A stretch of 64,000 nucleotides of DNA. Origin: Bacteroidales bacterium. GTDB taxonomy: Bacteria; Bacteroidota; Bacteroidia; Bacteroidales; Marinilabiliaceae. Location of the stretch: NCBI GenBank assembly GCA_015061285.1, contig SUWW01000005.1:141072-205071 (forward strand), written 5' to 3'. This document shows positions 18,161-26,949 of this stretch, in pieces. The notes beneath the pieces are model-generated. The model saw nothing but the letters and a program-made list of their open reading frames with translations, searched no databases and was not told the DNA's origin. Every line of letters starts with the position of its first letter. Position 1 is the first letter of the stretch. A program made the translations under genes and the position numbers.

Positions 18161-19102
18161 ATGGTTTTGTTAATTGGAGCTAACACAATAAAGGGTATAC
18201 ACTTGTTGCTTAACCTCTTGCAACGAGGTGAGCATGTGTGTGTGATTAATATTGATAATAGTCTGGTAGATAACTACTTGGAATATTATTCTGTGGAGCG
18301 TCGCAACATAGTAAACATACAAGTAGACCTATCGTGTTATTGGGATGTAGTAGATATAGATCCGCATATACTTAATGCCGAATCTATCGATGCAATATAC
18401 TATTGTGTCGACGCCGATATTATCAGCACCCGTAATGTGGTGAGATTGGCTCAAAAGACAAATGCAAAACTATGCTACATAGGCTCTACGGAAGCTATCG
18501 GCTTTGCAGAGCATGGGCAGACGGCCGACGAACAAACACCATGGCAACCCGATAGCCATCGCACGGTGCATGCGAAAATGAAGTTTTTTCAGGAAATGGA
18601 GATATGGCGCGGCATAAACGAAGGTTTGCAAGCTGTAGTTATATGCGCGGGCATTGCCATTGGTCCGACATCATCGTTGAGCGATAGAGATGCTCAGATA
18701 GTGGAGACCATGCGCACGTCGAAGTGTTATCTCGAGGGTGTAAATGGTTTTGTTGACGCTCGCGACTTGGCCGAAATAGCCATGGCGATGGTAAATAACG
18801 AAAAGTGCTACAACAAACGTATCATAGTGGTTGGGCATAATATGAAATTTGCTGAGCTACAAAACATATTTGCAGATACTTATGGCGTGCAAAGACCTCA
18901 ACGAGCGCTATCATCAAAAATTATCAAAACTATTAGAAACGTTTTCTGTCGTAAAAACGAAGTGTGGCAATATTGCAATGAGGAACATACTTATGATGCG
19001 CAGAGATTGCAAAGCGTTTTGAAATATGAATTTCGCCCAATAGGCGACTCTATCAACAACATAGTTAACTATATAAAAGCCAAAAGAACTGATTATGAGT
19101 AA
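18161..19102 (+). CDS. SDR-like NAD-dependent epimerase homologue with degenerate active site
   Basis: A 313-residue protein of the extended short-chain dehydrogenase/epimerase fold. The N-terminal nucleotide-binding motif is VLLIGANTIKG, an altered form of GxxGxxG (third Gly kept, second replaced). CYIGSTEAIG corresponds to the family's SS-AVYG strand. The catalytic YxxxK appears as His137-x3-Lys141 (HAKMKFFQE), so the essential Tyr is replaced by His while Lys and the following Glu are kept. It could be a non-catalytic binding protein or an altered enzyme. The stop overlaps serB by eight bases, so the two are translationally coupled; the substrate is unknown and a link to serine metabolism is only contextual. 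Confidence 0.7.
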   Translation: MVLLIGANTIKGIHLLLNLLQRGEHVCVINIDNSLVDNYLEYYSVERRNIVNIQVDLSCYWDVVDIDPHILNAESIDAIYYCVDADIISTRNVVRLAQKTNAKLCYIGSTEAIGFAEHGQTADEQTPWQPDSHRTVHAKMKFFQEMEIWRGINEGLQAVVICAGIAIGPTSSLSDRDAQIVETMRTSKCYLEGVNGFVDARDLAEIAMAMVNNEKCYNKRIIVVGHNMKFAELQNIFADTYGVQRPQRALSSKIIKTIRNVFCRKNEVWQYCNEEHTYDAQRLQSVLKYEFRPIGDSINNIVNYIKAKRTDYE

Positions 19103-20321
19103 TAAAGTGCGAGAAATAATACGCGTAAATATTCAAGGAGAAGACCGAGCAGGAGTGACGGCAGCCCTTACAGAAGTGCTTGCTGAGCACCACGTAGATA
19201 TATTGGATATAGGTCAAGCGACCATACACAACGACCTTGGATTAGGTATACTTATCGCGTTGGATCCCGACTCTGATTCATCATCGATATTGAAAGACTT
19301 ACTTTTCAAAGCATACGAGTTAGGTCTGAATATAAAATTTACGCCAATCAAGATAGAAGATTACGAGAATTGGGTAGGGCAGCAAGGTAAGCAGCGAAAC
19401 ATAGTTACTCTTATGGCGCATAACCTAAAAGCACTTCACATAGCCAACGTAACTAAAATAATAAAGCAGCAAGGACTCAATATTGATAAAATCATGCGTT
19501 TGTCGGGTCGTCGTTCGCTAAACGACAACAACGATAGCGTAATGAGCGTGGTGGAGTTTTCGGTGCGTGGCGTACCTAAAGATATGGCGCAACTAAAGAC
19601 CGACTTCATCAAGGTGTCGCAAGAAACAGCTATCGACATAGCATTTCAAGCCGATAATATGTTTCGTAGAAATCGCCGACTAATATGCTTCGATATGGAT
19701 TCAACTCTTATTCAAACGGAGGTCATCGATGAATTGGCACGCCGAGCTGGCGTCTACGACGAAGTGAGCGCGATAACAGCAAGTGCAATGCGAGGCGAAA
19801 TAGATTTTCAACAAAGTTTTCGCAAACGCATATCGCTACTAAAAGGATTGGATGTGTCGGTGATGAAGGAAATAGCCGAAAACTTGCCGCTTACGAATGG
19901 TGCAGAACGACTATTTAGAACATTGAAAAAATATGGCTACAAGACGGCAATCTTGTCTGGTGGTTTTACCTATTTCGGTAACTATTTGAAACAAAAGCTC
20001 GATATAGATTACGTATTTGCCAACGAGCTTGAAATAGAAGATGGACACCTTACGGGACGACACGTAGGCGACATCGTCGATGGTGCAAAAAAAGCTGAAC
20101 TATTGAAACTGCTTGCTTTCAAAGAAGACATACATCTCGAGCAATGTATAGCTGTAGGCGATGGTTCAAACGATTTGCCTATGATACAGTTGGCAGGCTT
20201 AGGTATAGCATTCCATGCGAAGCCTAAAGTGAAAGCTACTGCTCAACATGCAATTTCGTCTGGAGGCTTAGATTCGATACTCTACTTAGTAGGATTCCGC
20301 GATCGCGAAATCAACGAATAA
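19095..20321 (+). CDS. serB: Phosphoserine phosphatase with N-terminal ACT domains
   Basis: SerB removes phosphate from L-phosphoserine, the last step of serine synthesis. Of 408 residues, the first about 180 form two ACT-type domains (IIRVNIQGEDRAGVTAALTE; IVTLMAHNLKALHIANVTK) that usually bind an amino acid for feedback control. The rest is a HAD phosphatase with motif I CFDMDSTLIQTE (nucleophile Asp), motif II ILSGGFTYF and motif III/IV GDGSNDLPM. The two-ACT form is common in Bacteroidetes and Actinobacteria. The ATG lies inside the end of the SDR gene. Confidence 0.95.
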   Translation: MSNKVREIIRVNIQGEDRAGVTAALTEVLAEHHVDILDIGQATIHNDLGLGILIALDPDSDSSSILKDLLFKAYELGLNIKFTPIKIEDYENWVGQQGKQRNIVTLMAHNLKALHIANVTKIIKQQGLNIDKIMRLSGRRSLNDNNDSVMSVVEFSVRGVPKDMAQLKTDFIKVSQETAIDIAFQADNMFRRNRRLICFDMDSTLIQTEVIDELARRAGVYDEVSAITASAMRGEIDFQQSFRKRISLLKGLDVSVMKEIAENLPLTNGAERLFRTLKKYGYKTAILSGGFTYFGNYLKQKLDIDYVFANELEIEDGHLTGRHVGDIVDGAKKAELLKLLAFKEDIHLEQCIAVGDGSNDLPMIQLAGLGIAFHAKPKVKATAQHAISSGGLDSILYLVGFRDREINE

Positions 20322-20358
20322 TGTGTAGATTGCAGCATAATAAACACTATTTCATTTG

Positions 20359-20366
20359 TATATTTG
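20359..20366 (+). promoter_or_regulatory. -7 box (TATATTTG) for the lipoprotein gene
   Basis: Exact TAnnTTTG match 24 bases before the ATG at 20391. An in-frame alternative start at 20364 would fall within this box, supporting 20391 as the true start. Confidence 0.55.
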
Positions 20367-20390
20367 CGTGAAACGAGAAAACGTAACAAT

Positions 20391-21203
20391 ATGAACAAAA
20401 TACTCCATTTGGCAGCATTTGCAGTAGCGCTGGCTGCCACAAGTTGTACCACCTGCAACCAGCAACCGACAGAAGAGGTATTAACCAAGCAAGATGTAGA
20501 TAAAAACGTGCGTGAGTTTGTGTATCCTTTGCCTACCGCGTTTCAAGTAACAGACATGCTCAATCGCATTGAAGCTGCATACATAATCGACATCTGCAAC
20601 GATCAAGCAAATGCTGAACGTTATCTCACTGAGAGCAAGCGTGCGCTCAATCTTGGTATATACTCTGCCGATCTTTGCTATGCAAGCACCTACAACCAGC
20701 AAGCTAACGTCATGGAATACACTGAGGTGATCAAAAAGCTTATTGATGAGCTCGACATGACCAAAGCTGTCGATCCTGAATTGCCATCGAAACTTGAAGG
20801 CAACGAGAACAACAAAGACGAATCGACTCAGCTTATAAGTGAGGCATTCTATGATTGCTACGACTATCTGAACAAAAACGACCGTAGTCCTGTGGCTATC
20901 ATGGTTGTGGCTGGAAGCTGGATTGAAGGCTTGTATATAGCTACACACATCTCGGAATATACATTCGATAATAAAGAGATGGTGAAGATAATTATGACGC
21001 AAAAAGAGCCACTCGACAAGTTGATGGATCTCTTGGCTAAGTATCCTGGCAATAGCAATGTAGAGCCTTTGCGCACCAGCCTTGAACCTCTTCATGCTAT
21101 ATATAACAGCATTGACGAAAGTGGTATTAGCGAAGAGCAGTCGAACAATATCAAGGTAATTATTAGCGCTATACGTAAAAATATAGTAGACTATAATAAC
21201 TAA
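20391..21203 (+). CDS. Putative lipoprotein of unknown function
   Basis: A 270-residue exported lipoprotein: signal sequence MNKILHLAAFAVALAATSC with lipobox ATSC, then a Cys-Thr-rich linker. The mature part looks mainly helical (IEAAYIIDICNDQANAERYL, YTEVIKKLIDELDMTKAVD), with no recognised catalytic motif. From memory, similar all-helical lipoproteins are common hypothetical proteins in Bacteroidales; I cannot assign a family. Start chosen at the ATG after the promoter box. It is a single-gene transcript closed by its own terminator. Confidence 0.75.
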   Translation: MNKILHLAAFAVALAATSCTTCNQQPTEEVLTKQDVDKNVREFVYPLPTAFQVTDMLNRIEAAYIIDICNDQANAERYLTESKRALNLGIYSADLCYASTYNQQANVMEYTEVIKKLIDELDMTKAVDPELPSKLEGNENNKDESTQLISEAFYDCYDYLNKNDRSPVAIMVVAGSWIEGLYIATHISEYTFDNKEMVKIIMTQKEPLDKLMDLLAKYPGNSNVEPLRTSLEPLHAIYNSIDESGISEEQSNNIKVIISAIRKNIVDYNN

Positions 21204-21228
21204 TCAACAGAAAATAGATGATAGTAGG

Positions 21229-21262
21229 GGGAGACGGCTTGAAATGAGGTCGTCTCCTTATT
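21229..21262 (+). terminator. Intrinsic terminator after the lipoprotein gene
   Basis: GGAGACG (21230-21236) pairs with CGTCTCC (21251-21257) around an A/G-rich loop, followed by TTATTACGTTTT. Confidence 0.65.
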
Positions 21263-21291
21263 ACGTTTTATAACTACACATATACATTCAC

Positions 21292-24200
21292 ATGAGCGAA
21301 GTTCTGCTTGAAGCACTTATGCAGTTGTATGCCCTTCTCACTGTGGTGAAACAGACCGACACCAAAGAGGGTAGAGCTAAGGTTGAGGAGTATCTTTCGG
21401 AGCAATTTAGTACCGAATATGTTAAGCAATTTCTGAAACGCTACGACTATTATTTGGGCTTTTTCAATGCTCCCGAAGAGAATGCACCCGAAGATGAAGC
21501 TACAAGCAACTTGGTGGTAATGAGTCGTATATGTGCCGATATAAATAGAGAAATCGACCTTGAGGCTAAAATACTTATTCTCAACTCGTTGCTCAATTTT
21601 ATGCGCGAGCCTGAGATTACCGAAGAAGAAGAACTCTTTATCGACAATTTGGCTGAGCATTTGCGCATACCGCCCAGCGACTATTGGAACTTGAAAGATT
21701 TCTCGCTCGGAGAGCCTCTCAACGTAGCTGATAAAGGTTGTTTGTTGCTTATAAATGGCAATCCTGATAAACCCAATCCCGACATAAAGCACATTTTCAT
21801 CTCGAAGCAGCAAGTGTCGGTGTGGGTGTTGCACATAAAACGTACAAATACATTTCTCTTCCGTTGCAGCAACGAACGCAACTTGTATCTGAGTGGTCAC
21901 AAAGTGGAGCCTGGCAAGGTCTATCCTATGGAGCCTGGTGCGGTGATAAATACATCGCATGTTCGTCCTGTGTATTATGGACATATTGCCGAGAAGTTTA
22001 TCACCAAAACTGAGACTGGGCGAATCATATACAAAGCGACCGATATAGAATATAAGTTTTCCGACAACAACATAGGAATACACCGATTCAGCTACCTTGG
22101 CAAATCGGGCCAGCTTGTGGGCATCATGGGCGGCTCGGGTTCTGGCAAATCGACTCTTATGAATGTTATGAACGGCAATCTTAAGTTGTCGAATGGTAGC
22201 ATAAGTATAAATGGCTACGACCTACATCGCGACCATAAAAAACTTCAAGGTGTGATTGGTTACGTGCCGCAAGATGACATGTTGAACGAAGAACTTACGG
22301 TGTATGAGAACCTTTTGTTCAACGCTCGATTGGTGTTCAGCAACTGCTCTAAGAAGCGTCAGCACGAACTTGTAGAAAAAGCCATCAACGATTTCGATTT
22401 GGTGGAAGCGCAAGATCTGCGTGTTGGTACGCCGCTCAATAAAGTGCTTAGTGGTGGACAGCGTAAGCGCCTCAATATAGCGCTTGAGCTAATGCGTGAA
22501 CCTTCGATTCTCTTTGTTGATGAGCCAACATCAGGCTTGTCGAGTTTCGATTCCGAGAAGGTGATGATGTTGCTGAAACGTCAAGCATTGAAAGGAAAGC
22601 TCGTAATTATAAATATTCATCAGCCCAATAGTGATATATATAAACTGTTGGACAAACTCGTGATTATCGACCAAGGCGGACATGTTGTCTACAATGGCAA
22701 TCCAATGCATGCTATTGTATACTTCAAGCGCAAAGCCCACTACGTAAATCCGGAAGAGAGAGAGTGCTACGTATGTGGAAATGTGAAAACCGAGCAGCCA
22801 TTGCGCATTATTGAAGCGCGAATGGTTGACCCCTCTGGCAAACTGATACGTAAGCGTAAAGTCAGCCCCGAAGAGTGGTATAGACAATACTGCGATGAGT
22901 TTGAGGCATCGTTCGAGTGGAAATACAAAGAGCGAGTGCTAAAGGAGAAATTGCCGCCAAACTTGTATAGCGTGCCAAGTCGCATTAGTCAGTTCCGTAC
23001 TTATGTTCGCCGCGATGCACTGAAAAAACTCAAAGACACGCAGTCGCTACTGATAAATATATTCGAAGTGCCTATTTTGGCGTTTTTGCTGGCTTTCTGT
23101 ACTCGCTATCTCAACAATGCCGGAATCTACGACCTTTATACCAACGAGAATATCCCTACGTACCTATTTATGAGTGTGATAGTGGCAATTTTTGTTGGGT
23201 TGAACGTATCGGCACAAGAGATTATAAAAGACCGAAAACTTTTGGTTCGAGAGAAATTCCTCAATCTGAGTCGTTCGGCATATCTAAATAGTAAGATACT
23301 GAACCTTTTCGTGTTGGCAGCGCTACAATCGTTGGCATTAGTTCTTATTGGTGACTTCATTTTGGGCCTTGCCGACATGTGGCTTGGACATTGGGTTATT
23401 CTTTTCAGCACATTTGCCACATCGATAGTATTCGGGTTGAACATAAGTAGTGGTTTGAAAAGTACGGTATCTATATACATACTTATACCACTAATAATAG
23501 TGCCGCAGTTGTTGTTTAGTGGAACGATGGTTCGCTTCGACCATCTGCATCAGAGCATAACCAACAAGGAGTATGTTCCGCGCATAGGCGATTTGATGAT
23601 TTCGCGCTGGTCGTATGAAGCATTGGCTGTCTATCAGTTTACTGAGAATGAATATGAGCGTCGTTTCTTCAATGCCGAGCAGAAGCGTAGTGAGGCTTCC
23701 TATGCTATAAGTACCTGGATACCAGAACTGAAGAAAATAAACAAAGATTGTGAAACCTTACGTGCAGAGAGCAAACACGAAGAATTGAAAGAGCGCTCGG
23801 AATTGCTATTTACTGAGATTAGCAAGCTCTCTTCATCGCGTTTGAAAAAATATCCTAAACTTCTTCGTACGCTCATGTCGCCCGAATACGACGAGACAAG
23901 TTTTGCATTTATAGAACAGCAACTTGAAGAGTTGAAGGCGCGATACAGCGAGCAGTTCGATACTTACAATGCGCAGATTGACAGCATAAATTTGGCTCTT
24001 GTGAAGCAATTGGGTTCGACAGATGCCGTGGTGGCTTTGAAGCATCGTAATACGAATGAGGCAATTGATGAATTTGTGCTCAATAAGCGCGATTTTACCC
24101 AAATAGAAGCATATCCTGATGTGCTTGTTCGTAAAAAGCAACCTATTTATAACATTACCGAAAATCATTGGGGGCGTGCGCATTTCTACGCGCCGTATAA

Positions 24201-24375
24201 GCGTTTTGCAGATTTCGTTATACCCACGCAATGGTTCAACTGCATTGTGCTTTGGATTTTTACTATAGTATTATACTTCACTCTCTATTTTGATTTGCTT
24301 CGTCGCCTGCTTCGCTACATTGAGAAGATGCAGATGCACCGCATGCACCGACGATTGCAAAAACTGAGAGTCTGA
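21292..24375 (+). CDS. Large fused ABC transporter (ABCG-type ATPase plus permease)
   Basis: A 1027-residue half-transporter with ATPase and permease in one chain. Residues 1-130 are helical and resemble a TerB-like domain (tentative). Residues about 165-250 are beta-rich, possibly an atypical FHA-like domain. The ABC ATPase follows, with Walker A GGSGSGKST near 280, signature LSGGQRKRLNIA near 386 and Walker B ILFVDEPTSGLSSFD. ABC2-type membrane segments lie at about 590-760, then a long charged cytoplasmic or periplasmic helical insert (about 790-960), and a last transmembrane helix (WIFTIVLYFTLYFDL, near 990). The order ATPase-then-permease and the T/S-G-L-S Walker B region are ABCG-like (lipid or drug export in eukaryotes). 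Substrate unknown. It stands alone between terminator and dapD. Confidence 0.8.
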   Translation: MSEVLLEALMQLYALLTVVKQTDTKEGRAKVEEYLSEQFSTEYVKQFLKRYDYYLGFFNAPEENAPEDEATSNLVVMSRICADINREIDLEAKILILNSLLNFMREPEITEEEELFIDNLAEHLRIPPSDYWNLKDFSLGEPLNVADKGCLLLINGNPDKPNPDIKHIFISKQQVSVWVLHIKRTNTFLFRCSNERNLYLSGHKVEPGKVYPMEPGAVINTSHVRPVYYGHIAEKFITKTETGRIIYKATDIEYKFSDNNIGIHRFSYLGKSGQLVGIMGGSGSGKSTLMNVMNGNLKLSNGSISINGYDLHRDHKKLQGVIGYVPQDDMLNEELTVYENLLFNARLVFSNCSKKRQHELVEKAINDFDLVEAQDLRVGTPLNKVLSGGQRKRLNIALELMREPSILFVDEPTSGLSSFDSEKVMMLLKRQALKGKLVIINIHQPNSDIYKLLDKLVIIDQGGHVVYNGNPMHAIVYFKRKAHYVNPEERECYVCGNVKTEQPLRIIEARMVDPSGKLIRKRKVSPEEWYRQYCDEFEASFEWKYKERVLKEKLPPNLYSVPSRISQFRTYVRRDALKKLKDTQSLLINIFEVPILAFLLAFCTRYLNNAGIYDLYTNENIPTYLFMSVIVAIFVGLNVSAQEIIKDRKLLVREKFLNLSRSAYLNSKILNLFVLAALQSLALVLIGDFILGLADMWLGHWVILFSTFATSIVFGLNISSGLKSTVSIYILIPLIIVPQLLFSGTMVRFDHLHQSITNKEYVPRIGDLMISRWSYEALAVYQFTENEYERRFFNAEQKRSEASYAISTWIPELKKINKDCETLRAESKHEELKERSELLFTEISKLSSSRLKKYPKLLRTLMSPEYDETSFAFIEQQLEELKARYSEQFDTYNAQIDSINLALVKQLGSTDAVVALKHRNTNEAIDEFVLNKRDFTQIEAYPDVLVRKKQPIYNITENHWGRAHFYAPYKRFADFVIPTQWFNCIVLWIFTIVLYFTLYFDLLRRLLRYIEKMQMHRMHRRLQKLRV

Positions 24376-24413
24376 AACCTACCCGAACCTAACAACCTAA
24401 CATTTATATAAAC

Positions 24414-25232
24414 ATGGAAAAACTAAAAGAAGTGATTGAGCGTGCGTGGGAAGATCGCGCAATGCTACAATCAGACGAAGTGAAGAGAGCCGTGACAGAG
24501 GTGATAGATCTTCTCGACAACGGCAAAGTGCGCGTGGCAGAGCCAACAGAGAGTGGCGAGTGGCGAGTGAATGAATGGATTAAGAAAGCTGTCATTCTTT
24601 ATTTTCCACTTCAGAAGGCCGAAACAGTTGAGGTTGGTCCACTTGAGTGGTCAGACAAGATACCATTGAAAAAGAACTACGCTGAGATGGGCGTACGTAT
24701 AGTATCGCCAGCAGTTGCGCGCTATGGCTCTTATCTTGAGCGAGGTGTAGTCATGATGCCTTCGTATGTAAATATTGGTGCGCATGTAGGTAGCGGCACA
24801 ATGGTCGATACTTGGGCTACTGTTGGTAGTTGTGCGCAAATAGGACGAGGCGTGCATCTGAGTGGAGGTGTGGGCATAGGAGGTGTGCTTGAGCCCGTTC
24901 AGGCTTCACCTGTAATCATTGAAGACCACGCATTCATTGGCTCACGTTGCATTGTGGTAGAGGGTTGCCACATTGGTGCAGAAGCTGTTTTGGGGGCGGG
25001 CACTGTTCTTACGGCATCTACCAAAATTATCGATGTTACGGGCTCAGAACCTGTAATCACCAAAGGCTATGTGCCTCCACGTTCGGTGGTTATTCCAGGC
25101 ACGTATGTAAAAGAGTTCCCTGCTGGCAAATTTGGCACATCAGCAGCACTCATAATAGGAAAACGCAAAGAATCGACCGACCGTAAGACATCGCTCAACG
25201 AATGCTTGCGCGACTACGATGTATCTATATAA
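24414..25232 (+). CDS. dapD: 2,3,4,5-tetrahydropyridine-2,6-dicarboxylate N-succinyltransferase
   Basis: DapD succinylates tetrahydrodipicolinate in the succinylase branch of lysine and meso-diaminopimelate synthesis, feeding peptidoglycan. The 272 residues match the family length. After an N-terminal helical domain comes a left-handed beta-helix of hexapeptide repeats (YVNIGAHVGSGTMVDTWATV, CAQIGRGVHLSGGVGIGGV) and the C-terminal PPRSVVIPGTYVKEFPAG segment. It is followed 21 bases later by tsaC and a thioesterase gene, all on one strand. Confidence 0.97.
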   Translation: MEKLKEVIERAWEDRAMLQSDEVKRAVTEVIDLLDNGKVRVAEPTESGEWRVNEWIKKAVILYFPLQKAETVEVGPLEWSDKIPLKKNYAEMGVRIVSPAVARYGSYLERGVVMMPSYVNIGAHVGSGTMVDTWATVGSCAQIGRGVHLSGGVGIGGVLEPVQASPVIIEDHAFIGSRCIVVEGCHIGAEAVLGAGTVLTASTKIIDVTGSEPVITKGYVPPRSVVIPGTYVKEFPAGKFGTSAALIIGKRKESTDRKTSLNECLRDYDVSI

Positions 25233-25253
25233 AAAACTAAAAAAAGAATCACG

Positions 25254-25826
25254 ATGAGTAACATAGCAGAAGAAGTGAAGCGCAGCATAGAGATAATGCG
25301 CAAAGGCGGAATAATATTATACCCAACTGACACTGTGTGGGGAATTGGCTGCGATGCCACCAACGAAGAGGCAGTGAAGAAGGTATATGAGTTGAAGAAA
25401 AGAAGCGAGTCCAAAAGTTTGATTTTGCTCGTGGATAGTCCCGACCGCATTGTGCGCTATGTAAAAGAAGTACCCAATGTAGCCTACGACATGATGACAC
25501 TCTCTACAACGCCGCTCACCGTGATTCTCGACGACGCTCGCAACCTTGCTCAGAATCTGATAGCCGAAGATGGCTCCATAGCATTCCGTGTGACGAGCGA
25601 GGCTTTTAGCAAGGAACTTTGTTTTCGTTTCCAGAAGCCTATCGTATCAACATCTGCCAACATTAGCGGAGAACCAACAGCAGCTACTTTTGCCGAAATT
25701 TCCGATGAAATAAAAAATGGTGTTGATTATGTGGTGGATTTCAAGCAAAACGACAATACTCCTCATAAACCATCGAGCATAGTGAAACTCAAGAATAATG
25801 GTGAGATAACTATTATACGTAAGTAA
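25254..25826 (+). CDS. tsaC: L-threonylcarbamoyladenylate synthase (TsaC/YrdC type)
   Basis: TsaC makes threonylcarbamoyl-AMP from threonine, bicarbonate and ATP, the first step of t6A37 modification of ANN-decoding tRNAs. The 190-residue length is that of the short TsaC/YrdC form (no Sua5 C-terminal domain). Signatures are GGIILYPTDTVWGIGCDATN, KKRSESKSLILLV and the C-terminal PIVSTSANISGEPT. It sits between dapD and a thioesterase gene in a three-gene unit. Identification is firm; the t6A role is family knowledge. Confidence 0.95.
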   Translation: MSNIAEEVKRSIEIMRKGGIILYPTDTVWGIGCDATNEEAVKKVYELKKRSESKSLILLVDSPDRIVRYVKEVPNVAYDMMTLSTTPLTVILDDARNLAQNLIAEDGSIAFRVTSEAFSKELCFRFQKPIVSTSANISGEPTAATFAEISDEIKNGVDYVVDFKQNDNTPHKPSSIVKLKNNGEITIIRK

Positions 25827-25832
25827 CTGAAA

Positions 25833-26279
25833 ATGAATAGAGAATTTCCTGTAGATATAAATACGTATAGATTTGCGCTTTGTACGCCTATTCAATTGCG
25901 CTTCAACGACTTGGATCCTTATCAGCATGTAAACAACGCTTCGCAGCAACAGCTGTTAGATATTGGCAAAGAGGCCTATATGCATTGTATTTATAAAGAC
26001 AAAGGACTCTTTTTTGTAAATAGCATAACATTCATATTGGCTTCATATACAGTAGATTTCCTGAGTCAGATTACAATTGATAAGCAGGTTGAGGTGCATA
26101 CGTCTATTTATCACGTTGGAAATAAGAGTATACGTATGATACAAAAGATAGTAGATGCTAACACTGGTGAAATTTTCACTGTGGGCAACTCTGTTATGGC
26201 TTGCGTAGACCTCTCCACCCGAAAGTCCATTCCAATTCCCGATGAATGGAGGGTAAGAATTAGTACAATTGAAAATTGA
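25833..26279 (+). CDS. Acyl-CoA thioesterase, 4-hydroxybenzoyl-CoA thioesterase (hotdog) family
   Basis: A 148-residue hotdog-fold protein predicted to hydrolyse acyl-CoA or related thioesters. The N-terminal signature RFNDLDPYQHVNN contains the family's catalytic Asp (probably Asp28) and the HVNN helix start, followed by the hotdog strands (QVEVHTSIYHVGNKSIRMI). The last residues (about 140-148, ISTIEN) and the stop codon are encoded by the start of a 7-base tandem repeat, so the natural C-terminus may have been altered by repeat insertion. It begins 6 bases after tsaC. Confidence 0.85.
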   Translation: MNREFPVDINTYRFALCTPIQLRFNDLDPYQHVNNASQQQLLDIGKEAYMHCIYKDKGLFFVNSITFILASYTVDFLSQITIDKQVEVHTSIYHVGNKSIRMIQKIVDANTGEIFTVGNSVMACVDLSTRKSIPIPDEWRVRISTIEN

Positions 26280-26347
26280 AAATTGAAAATTGAAAATTGA
26301 AAATTGAAAATTGAAAATTGAAAATTGAAAATTGAAAATTGAAAATT
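26267..26347. repeat. 7-base tandem repeat (GAAAATT), about 11.5 copies
   Basis: Eighty-one bases of perfect GAAAATT repeats. The array starts within the thioesterase coding sequence, supplies its stop codon and ends 27 bases before the fRMsr ATG. Since 7 is not a multiple of 3, copy-number change would shift the reading frame through the array, though every frame soon meets TGA. Related but imperfect A/T repeats occur at 31630-31665 and 32050-32190. Confidence 0.95.
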
Positions 26348-26374
26348 CATATCTCGTAACTCATAATTATACTC

Positions 26375-26863
26375 ATGGCAGAGGATTTCAAAGTGGCACA
26401 AGGCTCCAAAGCCGATATGTATGCCGATCTCTTCGAGCAAGCTAAATCCATAGTATCGACAGAGAGTGATGTCGTTGCTAACATGGGCAACGTGGTGGCA
26501 ATGCTGCACTTCACGTTTGGCTTTTGGTGGACTGGCTTTTATCGTGTTGTTGACAACGAATTGGTTCTTGGTCCATTTCAAGGGCCATTGGCATGTACGC
26601 GAATAGCTAATGGACGTGGCGTTTGTGGCACAGCATGGAACGAGTCTAAAACTATCGTTGTGCCCGATGTGGATAAGTTTCCAGGTCACATAGCTTGTTC
26701 TTCGGAATCGAAAAGCGAAATTGTAGTGCCCATAATAGTCGATGGTGTGGTGAGAGCTGTGCTCGACATTGATAGTGCACAATTAGCAACATTTGATGAA
26801 GTGGACAAGATTTGGCTCGAACGACTTGTTGCTTCTATTGCCGAACGACTGGTAGAAAAATAA
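26375..26863 (+). CDS. Free methionine-(R)-sulfoxide reductase (GAF domain)
   Basis: fRMsr reduces free L-methionine-R-sulfoxide, an oxidative-repair step, using cysteines in a GAF fold. The 162-residue protein is a single GAF domain. The three family cysteines are conserved: Cys74 (PLACTRIA), Cys84 (RGVCGTAW) and Cys108 (HIACSSES), with the same spacing as Cys84/94/118 of the E. coli enzyme. Further motifs are FWWTGFYRV and VLDIDSAQLATFDEVD. The gene follows the tandem repeat and ends at a hairpin shared with the convergent GT9 gene. Confidence 0.93.
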   Translation: MAEDFKVAQGSKADMYADLFEQAKSIVSTESDVVANMGNVVAMLHFTFGFWWTGFYRVVDNELVLGPFQGPLACTRIANGRGVCGTAWNESKTIVVPDVDKFPGHIACSSESKSEIVVPIIVDGVVRAVLDIDSAQLATFDEVDKIWLERLVASIAERLVEK

Positions 26864-26868
26864 AAAAT

Positions 26869-26919
26869 CCGCGCACTCTGCGTTGTTGGGACTATTGCAC
26901 CTCTTCGCATTGTGCGCGG
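26869..26919 (-). terminator. Terminator for the minus-strand GT9/DUF4254 unit (probably bidirectional)
   Basis: CCGCGCACTCTGCG pairs with CGCATTGTGCGCGG around a 23-base loop. Read on the minus strand, the stem is followed by ATTTTTTATTTTT, an ideal U-tract, so it ends the GT9 transcript; on the plus strand it can stall the fRMsr transcript. Confidence 0.75.
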
Positions 26920-26949
26920 TTGTATGAAATAGAAAATCTCCCTTCGAAA

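Noticed and set aside
21274-22083. 269-residue minus-strand frame
   Set aside because: Antisense to the ABC transporter N-terminus; no start context or family match.
26267-26347. CRISPR-like array
   Set aside because: The unit is 7 bases without spacers; it is a simple tandem repeat.
26111-26782. Minus-strand frame with a repeated NFQFSIF peptide
   Set aside because: The repeat is only the translation of the GAAAATT array; flanks are antisense to the thioesterase and fRMsr genes.
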